Source: Pseudomonas sp. NFIX28
GTDB taxonomy: Bacteria > Pseudomonadota > Gammaproteobacteria > Pseudomonadales > Pseudomonadaceae
DNA length: 64,000 nt
Reading direction: 5' to 3'
Assembly (NCBI RefSeq): GCF_900107395.1
Contig: NZ_FNPW01000003.1
Coordinates: 50,632 to 114,631, forward strand
Shown here: positions 1-7,389 of the stretch, piece after piece
Numbering within the stretch: the first letter of the stretch is position 1
How the letters are laid out: each line of letters starts with the position of its first letter
The notes under the pieces: generated by a model
Told to the model about the DNA's origin: nothing
The model's database searches: none
Seen by the model: only the letters and a program-made list of their open reading frames with translations
Position numbers and translations under genes: made by a program

Positions 1-133
1 GCTGCCGAGCCTGCGAGGCTGCGAACGGCAACGCAGTTGCCGCACAACCTGCATCCGCAATCTGACTGGAAAAACGCGTCGGCTGGTGTACGACGGCTAC
101 GCCGTCGATCGCAGCCTGCGGCTGCGGCTACGG
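1..133. repeat. Intergenic REP-like repeat remnants at left edge
   Basis: No gene is visible here. Positions 107-131 carry gatcgcagcctgcggctg followed by cggctac, the right half of the REP-like element seen complete at 9994, 10298, 18731 and 61172. Positions 1-43 hold degraded related GC-rich inverted sequence. The element is cut or decayed, so its full extent is uncertain. Confidence 0.5.
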
Positions 134-676
134 TCACAAGCCCTTCAGGTCGCGCTCTTCAATGGGCCGGCTCTGGCGCAGGCGCTTGCCGCCGAGCACC
201 ACCCAGTCGATCAGGCGATACAGGCATTCCAGCCCGAACGACAGCAGCAAGGCGCCGCTCATCGCCCAGATCATCGCTTGCGGGGTCAGCAGGATCTGGT
301 AGCTGTAGCCGTTCCAGGTTTCCTTGCGGATATCCGGGTCGGCGGCCAGCACCACTTGCAGCAGGCGGATGTACCACGGGCCCTGCATGGCCTGGAACTG
401 CTTGTCCAGCGCGCGCTGGCGATCGAGCAGGTTGCCCAGGCTATCGGCGTCGCTGCGGAACACCGGGTCGTCGCTGGCCCGGTAGTGGGCGACCAGCGCC
501 TGCAAATCGCCCTTGAAGAACTGGTTGGCGGTGCCCTGGAAGCCTTGCAGGCCGGCCTGGGCCTCGATCAGGTGAGCCTCGACCCGCTTGGCGTAATCGC
601 TGATGAAACCCGGCACTTGCACGCCGACCAACAGGCCGGCCGCAAACAACACCAGCCGCAGATAACTGAGCAACAT
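134..676 (-). CDS. DUF2937 family inner-membrane protein
   Basis: A 180-residue protein beginning MLLSYLRLVLFAAG. It has an N-terminal membrane segment (about residues 4-22) and a second hydrophobic segment near the C-terminus (ILLTPQAMIWAMSGALLLSF), with a hydrophilic, probably periplasmic, helical stretch between them. This two-TM layout matches the DUF2937 family as I remember it; the function of that family is unknown. The start at 676 is preferred over the longer frame opening at 715 because AAGGA lies 8 nt upstream. The gene sits 11 bp downstream of the amidotransferase gene on the same strand, so the two are probably co-transcribed. Confidence 0.75.
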   Translation of the reverse strand: MLLSYLRLVLFAAGLLVGVQVPGFISDYAKRVEAHLIEAQAGLQGFQGTANQFFKGDLQALVAHYRASDDPVFRSDADSLGNLLDRQRALDKQFQAMQGPWYIRLLQVVLAADPDIRKETWNGYSYQILLTPQAMIWAMSGALLLSFGLECLYRLIDWVVLGGKRLRQSRPIEERDLKGL

Positions 677-687
677 AGGGGATGTCC

Positions 688-1464
688 TTATTCGGTCTGG
701 CCGTGCATGACGCATTCACCGCGCCGCCACAGGCTCCATTGGCCCGGCTCGTAGCGGGTCCAGGTTTCGTTTTCGGTCAAGGGTTCGGTGGCGATCACCG
801 TCACCACGTCGTTGGGCGTGGTTTCGGCCTGGAAGTCGACGATCACATCGACGTCCTTCAGGCGGGCCGGGCCAAAGGGCGCGCGACGGGTGATCTGCGC
901 CAGTTTGGTCGAGCAATAGCAGAACAGCCAGTCGCCGTCGCTGAGCAGGCAGTTGAACACGCCCTTGCTGCGGTATTCGGCGCAGGCGGCCACCAACGAC
1001 GGCAACAATTGCTCGACGTCCACGGGTTCGGGAAAGGCTTCGCGCACCCGGTTGAGCAGGTCGCAGAAAGCCGCCTCGCTGTCGGTATCGCCCACCGGCC
1101 GGTAGAAGCTGGCGACGGCTTGCAGGTCCGCCAGCTGGCCGTTGTGGGCGAAACACCAGTTGCGCCCCCATAGCTCACGCACGAACGGATGGGTATTGGA
1201 CAGGCAGACCTTGCCGACGTTGGCCTGGCGAATGTGGCCGATCACCACTTCGCTCTTGATCGGGTACCGCTGCACCAGGTTGGCCACTTCCGACTCGCTG
1301 CTCGCCGCCGGGTCCTGGAACAGGCGCAGGCCACGGCCCTCGTAGAAAGCGATGCCCCAGCCGTCGCGATGCGGACCGGTGCGCCCGCCGCGCTGCATCA
1401 GCCCGGTAAAGCTGAACACGATATCGGTCGGTACATTGGCGCTCATGCCCAATAACTCACACAT
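688..1464 (-). CDS. yafJ: Class II glutamine amidotransferase (YafJ-like)
   Basis: A 258-residue protein that starts MCELLGMSANVPTD. Cys2 is the N-terminal nucleophile exposed after Met removal, as in class II (Ntn) glutamine amidotransferases. Further hallmarks are GPHRDGWGIAFY (about residues 30-41), GHIRQANVGKV and the CFAHNGQL motif. Only the glutaminase domain is present, with no synthase domain, as in the YafJ family; the acceptor substrate is unknown. Length and motifs are those of an intact gene. It lies between two small membrane-protein genes on the same strand, with 25 bp upstream and 11 bp downstream, so a three-gene operon is plausible. Confidence 0.88.
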   Translation of the reverse strand: MCELLGMSANVPTDIVFSFTGLMQRGGRTGPHRDGWGIAFYEGRGLRLFQDPAASSESEVANLVQRYPIKSEVVIGHIRQANVGKVCLSNTHPFVRELWGRNWCFAHNGQLADLQAVASFYRPVGDTDSEAAFCDLLNRVREAFPEPVDVEQLLPSLVAACAEYRSKGVFNCLLSDGDWLFCYCSTKLAQITRRAPFGPARLKDVDVIVDFQAETTPNDVVTVIATEPLTENETWTRYEPGQWSLWRRGECVMHGQTE

Positions 1465-1489
1465 GCTCGGACTCTCGCTTCAATGCGTG

Positions 1490-1975
1490 TTACAGGCGCG
1501 GTTCGATCCGCGAACGCTGGGGGTTGCTGGGCACGGGTGGGCGGCCATAACGATCGTCGCCGGCACCGCCGAAGGGCTGGTCGTCCGGCTCTTCGGCGCG
1601 GGCCGCGGCCCTGGCGGCTTCGGCCTGCTCCTTGCGGGCCTGGGCGGCACGCTCGATCGGCCAGCGGATCAGGACGAACACCAGGTAGATGCCGAAGGCG
1701 ATCACGCCATACATGAACAGGTCGGAGACCGCGCGCCAGGCGTTGTTGCCGACCTTGAACAGCATGTCCAGGGCGGTGATGGCCACGGCCGGGGCGAACA
1801 TTTCCTTGGCCGGGTCGACGACGGTCGGGCTGAACAGCAGCACCGCCACCAGAATCCGCAGCGGCTCGCGCAGCCAGCGCCACATCCAGCGGGTCAGGCG
1901 CATCCACACCAGCAGGCAGCCCAGGGCGGCGAAGGCGTAGAGCCCCCAAGCGATCAGATAGTCGTTCTCGGTCAT
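1490..1975 (-). CDS. Small conserved inner-membrane protein, function unknown
   Basis: About 161 residues starting MTENDYLIAWGLYAF. Three hydrophobic segments are visible: residues about 5-25, 40-60 (including RILVAVLLFSP) and 85-105 (LFMYGVIAFGIYLVFVL). A charged, Ala/Glu/Arg-rich cytoplasmic tail follows, ending IEPRL. I recognise no catalytic motif. An in-frame ATG 9 nt upstream (1984) is an alternative start; the longer frame to 2068 would run toward the divergent oligopeptidase gene and has no ribosome-binding site. Orthologues are common in Pseudomonas as an uncharacterised membrane protein. The product name is descriptive only. Confidence 0.65.
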   Translation of the reverse strand: MTENDYLIAWGLYAFAALGCLLVWMRLTRWMWRWLREPLRILVAVLLFSPTVVDPAKEMFAPAVAITALDMLFKVGNNAWRAVSDLFMYGVIAFGIYLVFVLIRWPIERAAQARKEQAEAARAAARAEEPDDQPFGGAGDDRYGRPPVPSNPQRSRIEPRL

Positions 1976-2085
1976 GGTGTCCATGGCAAGGCAGGCAAAG
2001 AGGCGCTTATGATAACGGCTTTTCGCATGCCCGGCTGCACCGCTGTCTGCCGCGCCCTTAATTGTCACCGCCCCGAGAGCCCTTC

Positions 2086-4140
2086 ATGCCCGTATCCGCC
2101 CCCGTCACCAGCGCCCCGATCGCCCGCAAGGCCGAAGGCCCGGACCCGTACGCCTGGCTCCAGGAGCGCGACACCGATGCCGTGCTCGATTACCTGAAGG
2201 CCGAGAACAGTTATCAAGAGGCCGCCCTCGCCGACCAGGCGGCGCTGCGTGAAACCCTGTTCCAGGAAATCAAGGGCCGGATCCTCGAGACCGACCTGTC
2301 CCTGCCCTCGCCCTGGGGCCCGTACCTGTATTACACGCGCACCACCGCCGGCGACGAATATGCCCGGCACTACCGCTGCCCGCGCCCGGCCGACGACAGC
2401 CTGAGCGTCGACGAAAGCCAGGAACAGCTGCTGCTGGACCCCAACGAGCTGGCCAAGGGCGGTTTCTTTTCCCTCGGCGCCTTCAGCATCAGCCCCGACC
2501 ACCAGCGCCTGGCCTACAGCCTCGATACCAGCGGCGAAGAGGTCTACACGCTGTTCGTCAAGGAGCTGTCCAGCGGCAAGATCAGCGAACTGGAGTTCGT
2601 CGATTGCGACGGCAGCATGACCTGGGCCAACGACAGCCTGACCCTGTTCTTCGCCGAGCTGGACGACACCCACCGCCCGCACAAGCTACTGCGCTATCGC
2701 CTGGACGGCACCGCCGCCGAAGAAGTGTTCCATGAGCCGGACGGGCGCTTTTTCCTCCATTGCTACCGCTCGAGCTCCGAGAAACAGCTGCTGCTGTCGC
2801 TGGGCAGCAAGACCACCAGCGAGGTCTGGGTACTCGACGCGGCGCAGCCGCAGCAAGCCTTCACCTGCCTGGCGCCACGGGTCGAGCACCATGAATACGA
2901 CGTCGACCACGGCCTGCTCGATGGCCAGTGGACCTGGTTTATCCGCAGCAACCGCGACGGCATCAACTTCGCCCTCTACCAGGCGCCGGACCTGGGCACG
3001 CCGCCAAGCGCAGCCGACTGGCAGAACCTGATCCCGCACAGCGCCAGCGTGATGCTCGAAGGCCTGAGCCTGAACGCCTCGGCCATGACCCTGAGCCTGC
3101 GCGAAGGCGGCCTGCCGATCATCGAGGTGCACCCCGAGGGCCTGCCGGCTTACCGCGTGCAACTGCCGGATGCGGCCTACAGCCTGCATGTGCAGAACAG
3201 CCTGGAGTTCGTCAGCCAGCGCATCCGCCTGCGCTACGAAGCGCTGAACCGCCCGGCGCAGATCCGCCAGCTGGATCTGGCCGGCGGCGAACAGAAAGTG
3301 CTCAAGGAAACCCCGGTGCTCGGCGTATTCGACCCGGATGCCTATGTCAGCCAGCGCCTGTGGGCGACCGCGGCCGACGGCACCCAGGTGCCGATCAGCC
3401 TGGTGATCAAGCGTGCAGCCCTGGGCCGGCCGGCGCCGCTGTACCTGTATGGCTACGGCGCCTACGGCGAAAGCCTCGACCCGTGGTTTTCCCATGCGCG
3501 CCTGAGCCTGCTGGAGCGCGGCGTGGCCTTCGCCATCGCCCACGTTCGCGGTGGCGGCGAGCTGGGCGAAGCCTGGTACCGCGCCGGCAAGCAGGAACAC
3601 AAGCAGAACACCTTCAGCGACTTTATCGCCTGCGCCGAACACCTGATCGCCGAGGGCCTGACCACTTCCGAGCAACTGGCCATCAGCGGCGGCAGCGCCG
3701 GCGGCCTGCTGATCGGCGCGGTGCTCAACCAGCGTCCAGAGCTGTTCAAGGCGGCGATCGCCGAGGTGCCGTTCGTCGATGTGCTCAACACCATGCTCGA
3801 CCCCGACCTGCCGCTGACCGTCACCGAATACGACGAATGGGGCAACCCACAGGAGCCGGAGGTGTATGCACGGATCAAGGCCTATGCGCCCTACGAGAAT
3901 GTCGAGGCCAAGGCCTATCCGGCGACCCTGGTGATCGCCGGCTATAACGACAGCCGCGTGCAGTACTGGGAAGCGGCCAAGTGGGTGGCCCGCCTGCGCG
4001 CCACCAAGACCGACGACAACTTGCTGCTGCTCAAGACCGAGCTGGGCGCCGGCCATGGCGGCATGAGCGGGCGTTACCAGGGATTGCGTGACGTAGCGCT
4101 CGAATATGCATTTGTTTTCAAGATTCTGGGCATTGCCTGA
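2086..4140 (+). CDS. ptrB: Oligopeptidase B (S9 prolyl-oligopeptidase family)
   Basis: A 684-residue serine peptidase with an N-terminal beta-propeller domain and a C-terminal alpha/beta-hydrolase domain. It cleaves short peptides after Lys or Arg. The nucleophile is Ser537 in SGGSAGGLL. Asp622 (in AGYNDSRVQYW) and His657 (in GAGHGGMSG) complete the triad, each offset by 5 from E. coli OpdB as I remember it. The start at MPVSAPVT is chosen because the eight preceding codons (from 2062) lie in the leader and family length fits. There is no signal peptide, so the enzyme is cytoplasmic. It is transcribed divergently from the small membrane-protein gene, with 110 bp between starts. Confidence 0.93.
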   Translation: MPVSAPVTSAPIARKAEGPDPYAWLQERDTDAVLDYLKAENSYQEAALADQAALRETLFQEIKGRILETDLSLPSPWGPYLYYTRTTAGDEYARHYRCPRPADDSLSVDESQEQLLLDPNELAKGGFFSLGAFSISPDHQRLAYSLDTSGEEVYTLFVKELSSGKISELEFVDCDGSMTWANDSLTLFFAELDDTHRPHKLLRYRLDGTAAEEVFHEPDGRFFLHCYRSSSEKQLLLSLGSKTTSEVWVLDAAQPQQAFTCLAPRVEHHEYDVDHGLLDGQWTWFIRSNRDGINFALYQAPDLGTPPSAADWQNLIPHSASVMLEGLSLNASAMTLSLREGGLPIIEVHPEGLPAYRVQLPDAAYSLHVQNSLEFVSQRIRLRYEALNRPAQIRQLDLAGGEQKVLKETPVLGVFDPDAYVSQRLWATAADGTQVPISLVIKRAALGRPAPLYLYGYGAYGESLDPWFSHARLSLLERGVAFAIAHVRGGGELGEAWYRAGKQEHKQNTFSDFIACAEHLIAEGLTTSEQLAISGGSAGGLLIGAVLNQRPELFKAAIAEVPFVDVLNTMLDPDLPLTVTEYDEWGNPQEPEVYARIKAYAPYENVEAKAYPATLVIAGYNDSRVQYWEAAKWVARLRATKTDDNLLLLKTELGAGHGGMSGRYQGLRDVALEYAFVFKILGIA

Positions 4141-4148
4141 GGAACTCC

Positions 4149-4183
4149 GGCCGGCGCTCCTGTCTTAAGGACAGCGCCGCCGG
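4149..4183 (+). terminator. GC-rich hairpin after ptrB
   Basis: Nine bases after the ptrB stop a near-perfect inverted repeat pairs ccggccggcgct-cctgtc with ggacagcgccgccgg around a ttaa loop. There is no T-run, so it is either a weak terminator or an mRNA 3'-end stabiliser. Confidence 0.4.
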
Positions 4184-4244
4184 TCCCAGGCCATACCGCA
4201 CCTGCCCGGGACTGCCACAGACACAAGAAAAAGACCGTGACGAC

Positions 4245-4718
4245 ATGCCAGAACCTACCTTGTTGAACAATGAAATTCGCGACTGGCTGATGGACTGCGG
4301 ATTGTTCGATCAGCTCTTGCCGGCCGACTTCAATGCCGCCGCCGGCTACTTCAGCATCAGCAGCATCGCCCAGGGCCAGGAAATCTTCCGCGAGGGCGAT
4401 GCCGGCAGCTTCATGTGCATCATCCATTCCGGCCAGGTGGCGGTGCAGAAGACCAACAGCGAAGGGGTGCGCGTGACCATCGCCACCCTGCGCAGCGGCC
4501 GGGCCTTCGGCGAGATGGCGGTGCTCGACGGCGAGCGGCGCTCGGCCAGTTGCGTGGCCGCCAGCGATTGCCGGCTGCTCAACCTGGGCAAGGACTCGCT
4601 GGAGAAAATGCTCAACGAGGCGCCGAAGATCGCCGCCAAGATTATCCGCGCCCTCGCCATCTCACTGTCCAAGCGCCTGCGCATGGCCGACGGGCAGTTG
4701 CTTTCGCAACAGGTCTAG
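4245..4718 (+). CDS. Cyclic nucleotide-binding domain protein
   Basis: 157 residues forming essentially one cNMP-binding (Crp/cyclic-nucleotide) beta-roll, about residues 30-145. The phosphate-binding-cassette region reads FGEMAVLDGERRSASCVA, close to the canonical GE(x)5-6RSA signature that contacts cyclic nucleotide phosphate. No helix-turn-helix or other output domain follows, since the protein ends shortly after the C-helix (SKRLRMADGQLLSQQV). It is therefore not a Crp-type transcription factor on its own. The gene follows ptrB by about 100 bp. Its TAG stop overlaps the stop codon of the convergent downstream gene within a shared CTAG. Confidence 0.8.
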   Translation: MPEPTLLNNEIRDWLMDCGLFDQLLPADFNAAAGYFSISSIAQGQEIFREGDAGSFMCIIHSGQVAVQKTNSEGVRVTIATLRSGRAFGEMAVLDGERRSASCVAASDCRLLNLGKDSLEKMLNEAPKIAAKIIRALAISLSKRLRMADGQLLSQQV

Positions 4719-5020
4719 CCACCCGGGGCCCTGGTTTTCGTCTCGTTGTGCTCCAGCCCTGGCAAAGGCTGGTCTTTCGGCGGCTTGGGCCGGTCGATCG
4801 GCGGCAGCAATGGCGCGCCGCCATGGGCCGCGGCCTTGGGTGTGCTGGGCGGCGTGATCTGCGGATACGGGGTTGGGGTCGCGGTGCCGGGCGAGCCGGC
4901 GGCAGGCATCGGTGTCACGGGCACGGCCTGCAGCTCCTGGGCGTGCACGGCGGTCATCGCCAGCGCCGCACTTAGCAAGAGCGCTGTGCGGGCAATGACC
5001 GTTAGAATAGTGCGCTTCAT
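4715..5020 (-). CDS. Small secreted proline-rich protein, unknown function
   Basis: 101 residues starting MKRTILTVIARTALLLSAAL. A clear Sec signal peptide ends AMTAVHAQE, with likely cleavage after AHA. The mature part is low-complexity and rich in Pro, Thr and Lys (PTPYPQITPPSTPK; RPKPPKDQPLPG), consistent with an extended periplasmic polypeptide. No lipobox is present, so it is probably soluble. An adjacent upstream ATG at 5023 is an equally possible start. It converges on the cNMP-binding gene and shares 4 bp (CTAG) with it. Homologues are expected mainly in Pseudomonas. No function can be assigned. Confidence 0.6.
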   Translation of the reverse strand: MKRTILTVIARTALLLSAALAMTAVHAQELQAVPVTPMPAAGSPGTATPTPYPQITPPSTPKAAAHGGAPLLPPIDRPKPPKDQPLPGLEHNETKTRAPGG

Positions 5021-5095
5021 CAATGGCTCCCTCGCTATTGTCAGCCCTCAGGCTACTCCCAACCGGGGCGGTTTGCCTTTCTCATTGAGACCTTC

Positions 5096-5782
5096 ATGAA
5101 ACGTTTCGTTCTGCTGGACACCACCCCGATTCCCGAAAATGGCGGTGCCTTGTGCCTGTTCGAATACGGCGAGGATTTTGTCATCAAGATCCAGGGCGGC
5201 GACGGCGGGCAACTGATGAACACCCGCATGCACGGCTCCGAAGACGCCCTGGCGGAAATCCCCTGCCGCAAGGTCGCCGGACGCCCCCACTCGCGGGTAC
5301 TGATCGGCGGCCTGGGCATGGGCTTCACCCTCGCCTCGGCCCTCAAGCACCTGGGCAAGAGCGCCGAAGTGGTGGTCGCCGAGCTGGTGCCGGGGGTGGT
5401 CGAATGGAACCGCGGACCGCTGGGAGAGAAGTCCGGCCGGCCGTTGCTCGACCCGCGCACGACGATCCGCATGGAAGACGTGGCCAAGGTCCTGCAGGCC
5501 GAACCCCAGGGGTTCGACGCGATCATGCTCGACGTCGACAACGGCCCCGAAGGCCTGACCCAAAAGGCCAACAGCTGGCTCTATTCCTCCGCCGGGCTGG
5601 CGGCCTGTGCCAGGGCCCTGCGGCCCAAGGGCGTGCTGGCGGTGTGGTCGGCGAGCGCCGACAGGCAGTATTCCGACAAGCTGCGCAAGGCCGGCTTCAA
5701 GGCCGAGGAAGTGCAGGTCTTCGCCCATGGCAACAAGGGCACCCGCCACACCATCTGGATTGCCGAGAAGCTCAAGGCCTGA
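5096..5782 (+). CDS. Spermidine synthase-like / class I SAM-dependent enzyme
   Basis: 228 residues with a Rossmann-like SAM/dcSAM-binding core: RVLIGGLGMGFTL (glycine-rich loop, residues about 67-79), EVVVAELVPGVVEW (acidic end of beta-2) and FDAIMLDVDNGPEG (post-beta-4 acidic motif). This arrangement matches the SpeE-like family that is often annotated spermidine synthase. However, the canonical aminopropyltransferase N-terminal strand domain is short, so the true substrate is uncertain. The start follows the leader containing TTGAGACCTTC. A short inverted repeat (cctgagctaaactcagg) overlaps the stop codon and may be a weak 3'-end hairpin. yajD follows 50 bp downstream. Confidence 0.72.
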   Translation: MKRFVLLDTTPIPENGGALCLFEYGEDFVIKIQGGDGGQLMNTRMHGSEDALAEIPCRKVAGRPHSRVLIGGLGMGFTLASALKHLGKSAEVVVAELVPGVVEWNRGPLGEKSGRPLLDPRTTIRMEDVAKVLQAEPQGFDAIMLDVDNGPEGLTQKANSWLYSSAGLAACARALRPKGVLAVWSASADRQYSDKLRKAGFKAEEVQVFAHGNKGTRHTIWIAEKLKA

Positions 5783-5832
5783 GCTAAACTCAGGCTCATT
5801 ACCGTCATTAGTCTTTGCATAAAGGTGAACCC

Positions 5833-6198
5833 ATGAGTTCGACCAACACTTCCAAGCTCGACCGCATCCTCGCCGACGCCCAGCGCGACCGCGAGATGGG
5901 CTACCGCGACAAGGCCCTGAAGATGTATCCGCACGTTTGCGGGCGCTGCGCCCGCGAGTTCTCCGGCAAGCGCTTGAGCGAGCTGACCGTGCACCACCGC
6001 GACCACAATCACGACAACAACCCGCAGGACGGTTCCAACTGGGAACTGCTGTGCCTGTACTGCCACGACAACGAACACTCGCGCTACACCGACCAGCAGT
6101 ATTTCGGCGAGGGTTCCCTGAGCACGCCGAAAGTCGCCAAGGCCACCCACAACCCCTTCGCCGCGCTGGCGGGGTTGATGAAGAAAGACGAAGAGTAA
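5833..6198 (+). CDS. yajD: HNH nuclease family protein YajD
   Basis: 121 residues starting MSSTNTSKLDRIL after a good ribosome-binding site (AAAGGTG). The longer frame to 5815 would place the RBS inside the gene. An HNH beta-beta-alpha metal fold is visible: CGRCAREF supplies the first Cys pair, followed by LTVHHRDHNHDNNP with the catalytic HH, then NWELLCLYCHDNEH with the second Cys pair and the final His. This is the YajD subfamily, small stand-alone HNH proteins of unknown biological role in gamma-proteobacteria. Nothing suggests linkage to a restriction or phage module here. Confidence 0.85.
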   Translation: MSSTNTSKLDRILADAQRDREMGYRDKALKMYPHVCGRCAREFSGKRLSELTVHHRDHNHDNNPQDGSNWELLCLYCHDNEHSRYTDQQYFGEGSLSTPKVAKATHNPFAALAGLMKKDEE

Positions 6199-6227
6199 CC
6201 TTCGCCCTCCCCGGTCCAACTGGACCG

Positions 6228-6294
6228 GCCTCTCGCGGGCAAGCGGCGCACCGGCAGACACTGATCCTGCAGATGTGCCGCTTGCCCGCGATGC
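6228..6294. repeat. REP-like inverted repeat (gcgggcaagcggc / gccgcttgcccgc)
   Basis: ctcgcgggcaagcggc is repeated in inverse as gccgcttgcccgcgatg about 45 bp later, in the gap after yajD. The core gcttgcccgcgatg recurs at 61300-61315. It resembles the widespread Pseudomonas intergenic REP family and may act as a hairpin between transcription units. Confidence 0.6.
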
Positions 6295-6363
6295 ATTTGC
6301 CGGATCCAACCGCCGGCCGACAATCCCCGTATAATCGCGGTTTTTCTCGAAGGCACCCCGCTC

Positions 6364-6831
6364 GTGGCAAACAAAAGGTACAGCTGCATTGGTTTGTATA
6401 ACCCCAAGTCGCCGGAGAACGTCGGTTCGGTGATGCGCGCCGCCGGCTGCTATGGCGTCGCGTCGGTGTTCTACACCGGCAAGCGCTATGAACGGGCCCG
6501 CGACTTCGTCACCGACACCAAGAAGGTCCACCAGGACATCCCGCTGATCGGCATCGACGACCTGAAGAAAATCCTGCCCCTGGGCTGCGTGCCGGTGGCG
6601 GTGGAACTGGTGGAAGGCGCCCGTTCGCTGCCGGAATACACCCACCCGGACCGCGCGCTGTACATCTTCGGCCCGGAAGACGGCTCCCTGGACAAGGACA
6701 TCCGCGACTGGTGCGAAGACGTGGTCTACATCCCGACCACCGGTTGCATGAACCTCGCCGCCACCGTCAACGTGGTGCTCTACGACCGCCTGGCCAAGGG
6801 CAACAACACCCGCTCCGGCCCCAAGTTTTGA
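6364..6831 (+). CDS. RNA 2'-O-methyltransferase, TrmH/SpoU family
   Basis: 155 residues beginning with a GTG codon (MANKRYSCIGLYNPKSPENVG). SpoU/SPOUT motifs are present: motif 1 NPKSPENVGSVMRAAGCYG (Asn and Arg implicated in catalysis), motif 2 ALYIFGPEDGSL and motif 3 IPTTGCMNLAATVNVVLYD. The last two build the trefoil-knot SAM site. There is no N-terminal L30-like RNA-binding extension, so this is a minimal TrmL/TrmH-type enzyme that probably methylates a tRNA or rRNA ribose. The target cannot be told from sequence. Length is normal for the small subgroup. Confidence 0.85.
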   Translation: MANKRYSCIGLYNPKSPENVGSVMRAAGCYGVASVFYTGKRYERARDFVTDTKKVHQDIPLIGIDDLKKILPLGCVPVAVELVEGARSLPEYTHPDRALYIFGPEDGSLDKDIRDWCEDVVYIPTTGCMNLAATVNVVLYDRLAKGNNTRSGPKF

Positions 6832-6931
6832 GCACTGCGCCGAGCGCTTTTCCTGGCTCGTCGACGATTCGATGGAACAAGCGACGCACCCGCGCAGTCA
6901 GCTTTATATCCATCACCCCAGGAGACAGATC

Positions 6932-7309
6932 ATGAGCGACAGCAAACAACTGGACCCCATCGAAACCACTCCCCTACAGAGCCAGCCAGACCAGAACGTG
7001 CAAGGCTGGGAGCGCATCGGCTCGCTGGCCGGCGGCGTGGTCATGGTCGGCAAGGGCCTGCGCCGTGGCGGTGTGTTCGGCCTGATTCAGGTCGCCATCG
7101 GCGGAGTCGCCCTGGCCCGGGGCATCACCGGCCACAGTTCGGCGAAAAGCCTGCTGGAGAAGAGCCGCCAGGATATGCAGAACGTACGGGCGAAGATCGA
7201 GCGTGCCGGCGCGGAGCTCAAGACGCTCAAGGCCAATGCCGAGGCGGCGACCCGTACCGCGACCGTGACCGGCAACGATTCAGTGCAATCGCCCAAGGCC
7301 GGGGTTTGA
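6932..7309 (+). CDS. DUF2892-like membrane protein
   Basis: About 125 residues starting MSDSKQLDPIE after AGGAGACAGATC. The central region (about residues 25-60) has the pattern of DUF2892/YgaP-TM proteins: WERIGSLAGG, then VVMVGKGLRRGGVFGLIQVA and IGGVALARGITGHSS. This predicts two short membrane helices linked by a GLRRGG turn. A charged, probably coiled-coil tail follows (SLLEKSRQDMQNVRAKIERA). The longer frame that opens at 6872 has no good ribosome-binding site. The family has no established function. The gene stands alone between the TrmH-type methylase and the convergent peptidase-like gene. Confidence 0.65.
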   Translation: MSDSKQLDPIETTPLQSQPDQNVQGWERIGSLAGGVVMVGKGLRRGGVFGLIQVAIGGVALARGITGHSSAKSLLEKSRQDMQNVRAKIERAGAELKTLKANAEAATRTATVTGNDSVQSPKAGV

Positions 7310-7389
7310 CCGGCGGCCGCGAAAGCCGCGTCGAAGAACGAACGCCATTGCTGCCGCAACAGCCTTGCTGGCGATTGAGCGCATAGCGC

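Noticed and set aside
2686..4056. 456-codon open frame antisense to oligopeptidase B
   Set aside because: High-GC codon bias creates long antisense frames; it mirrors ptrB, has no ribosome-binding site and no domain, while ptrB has an intact catalytic triad.
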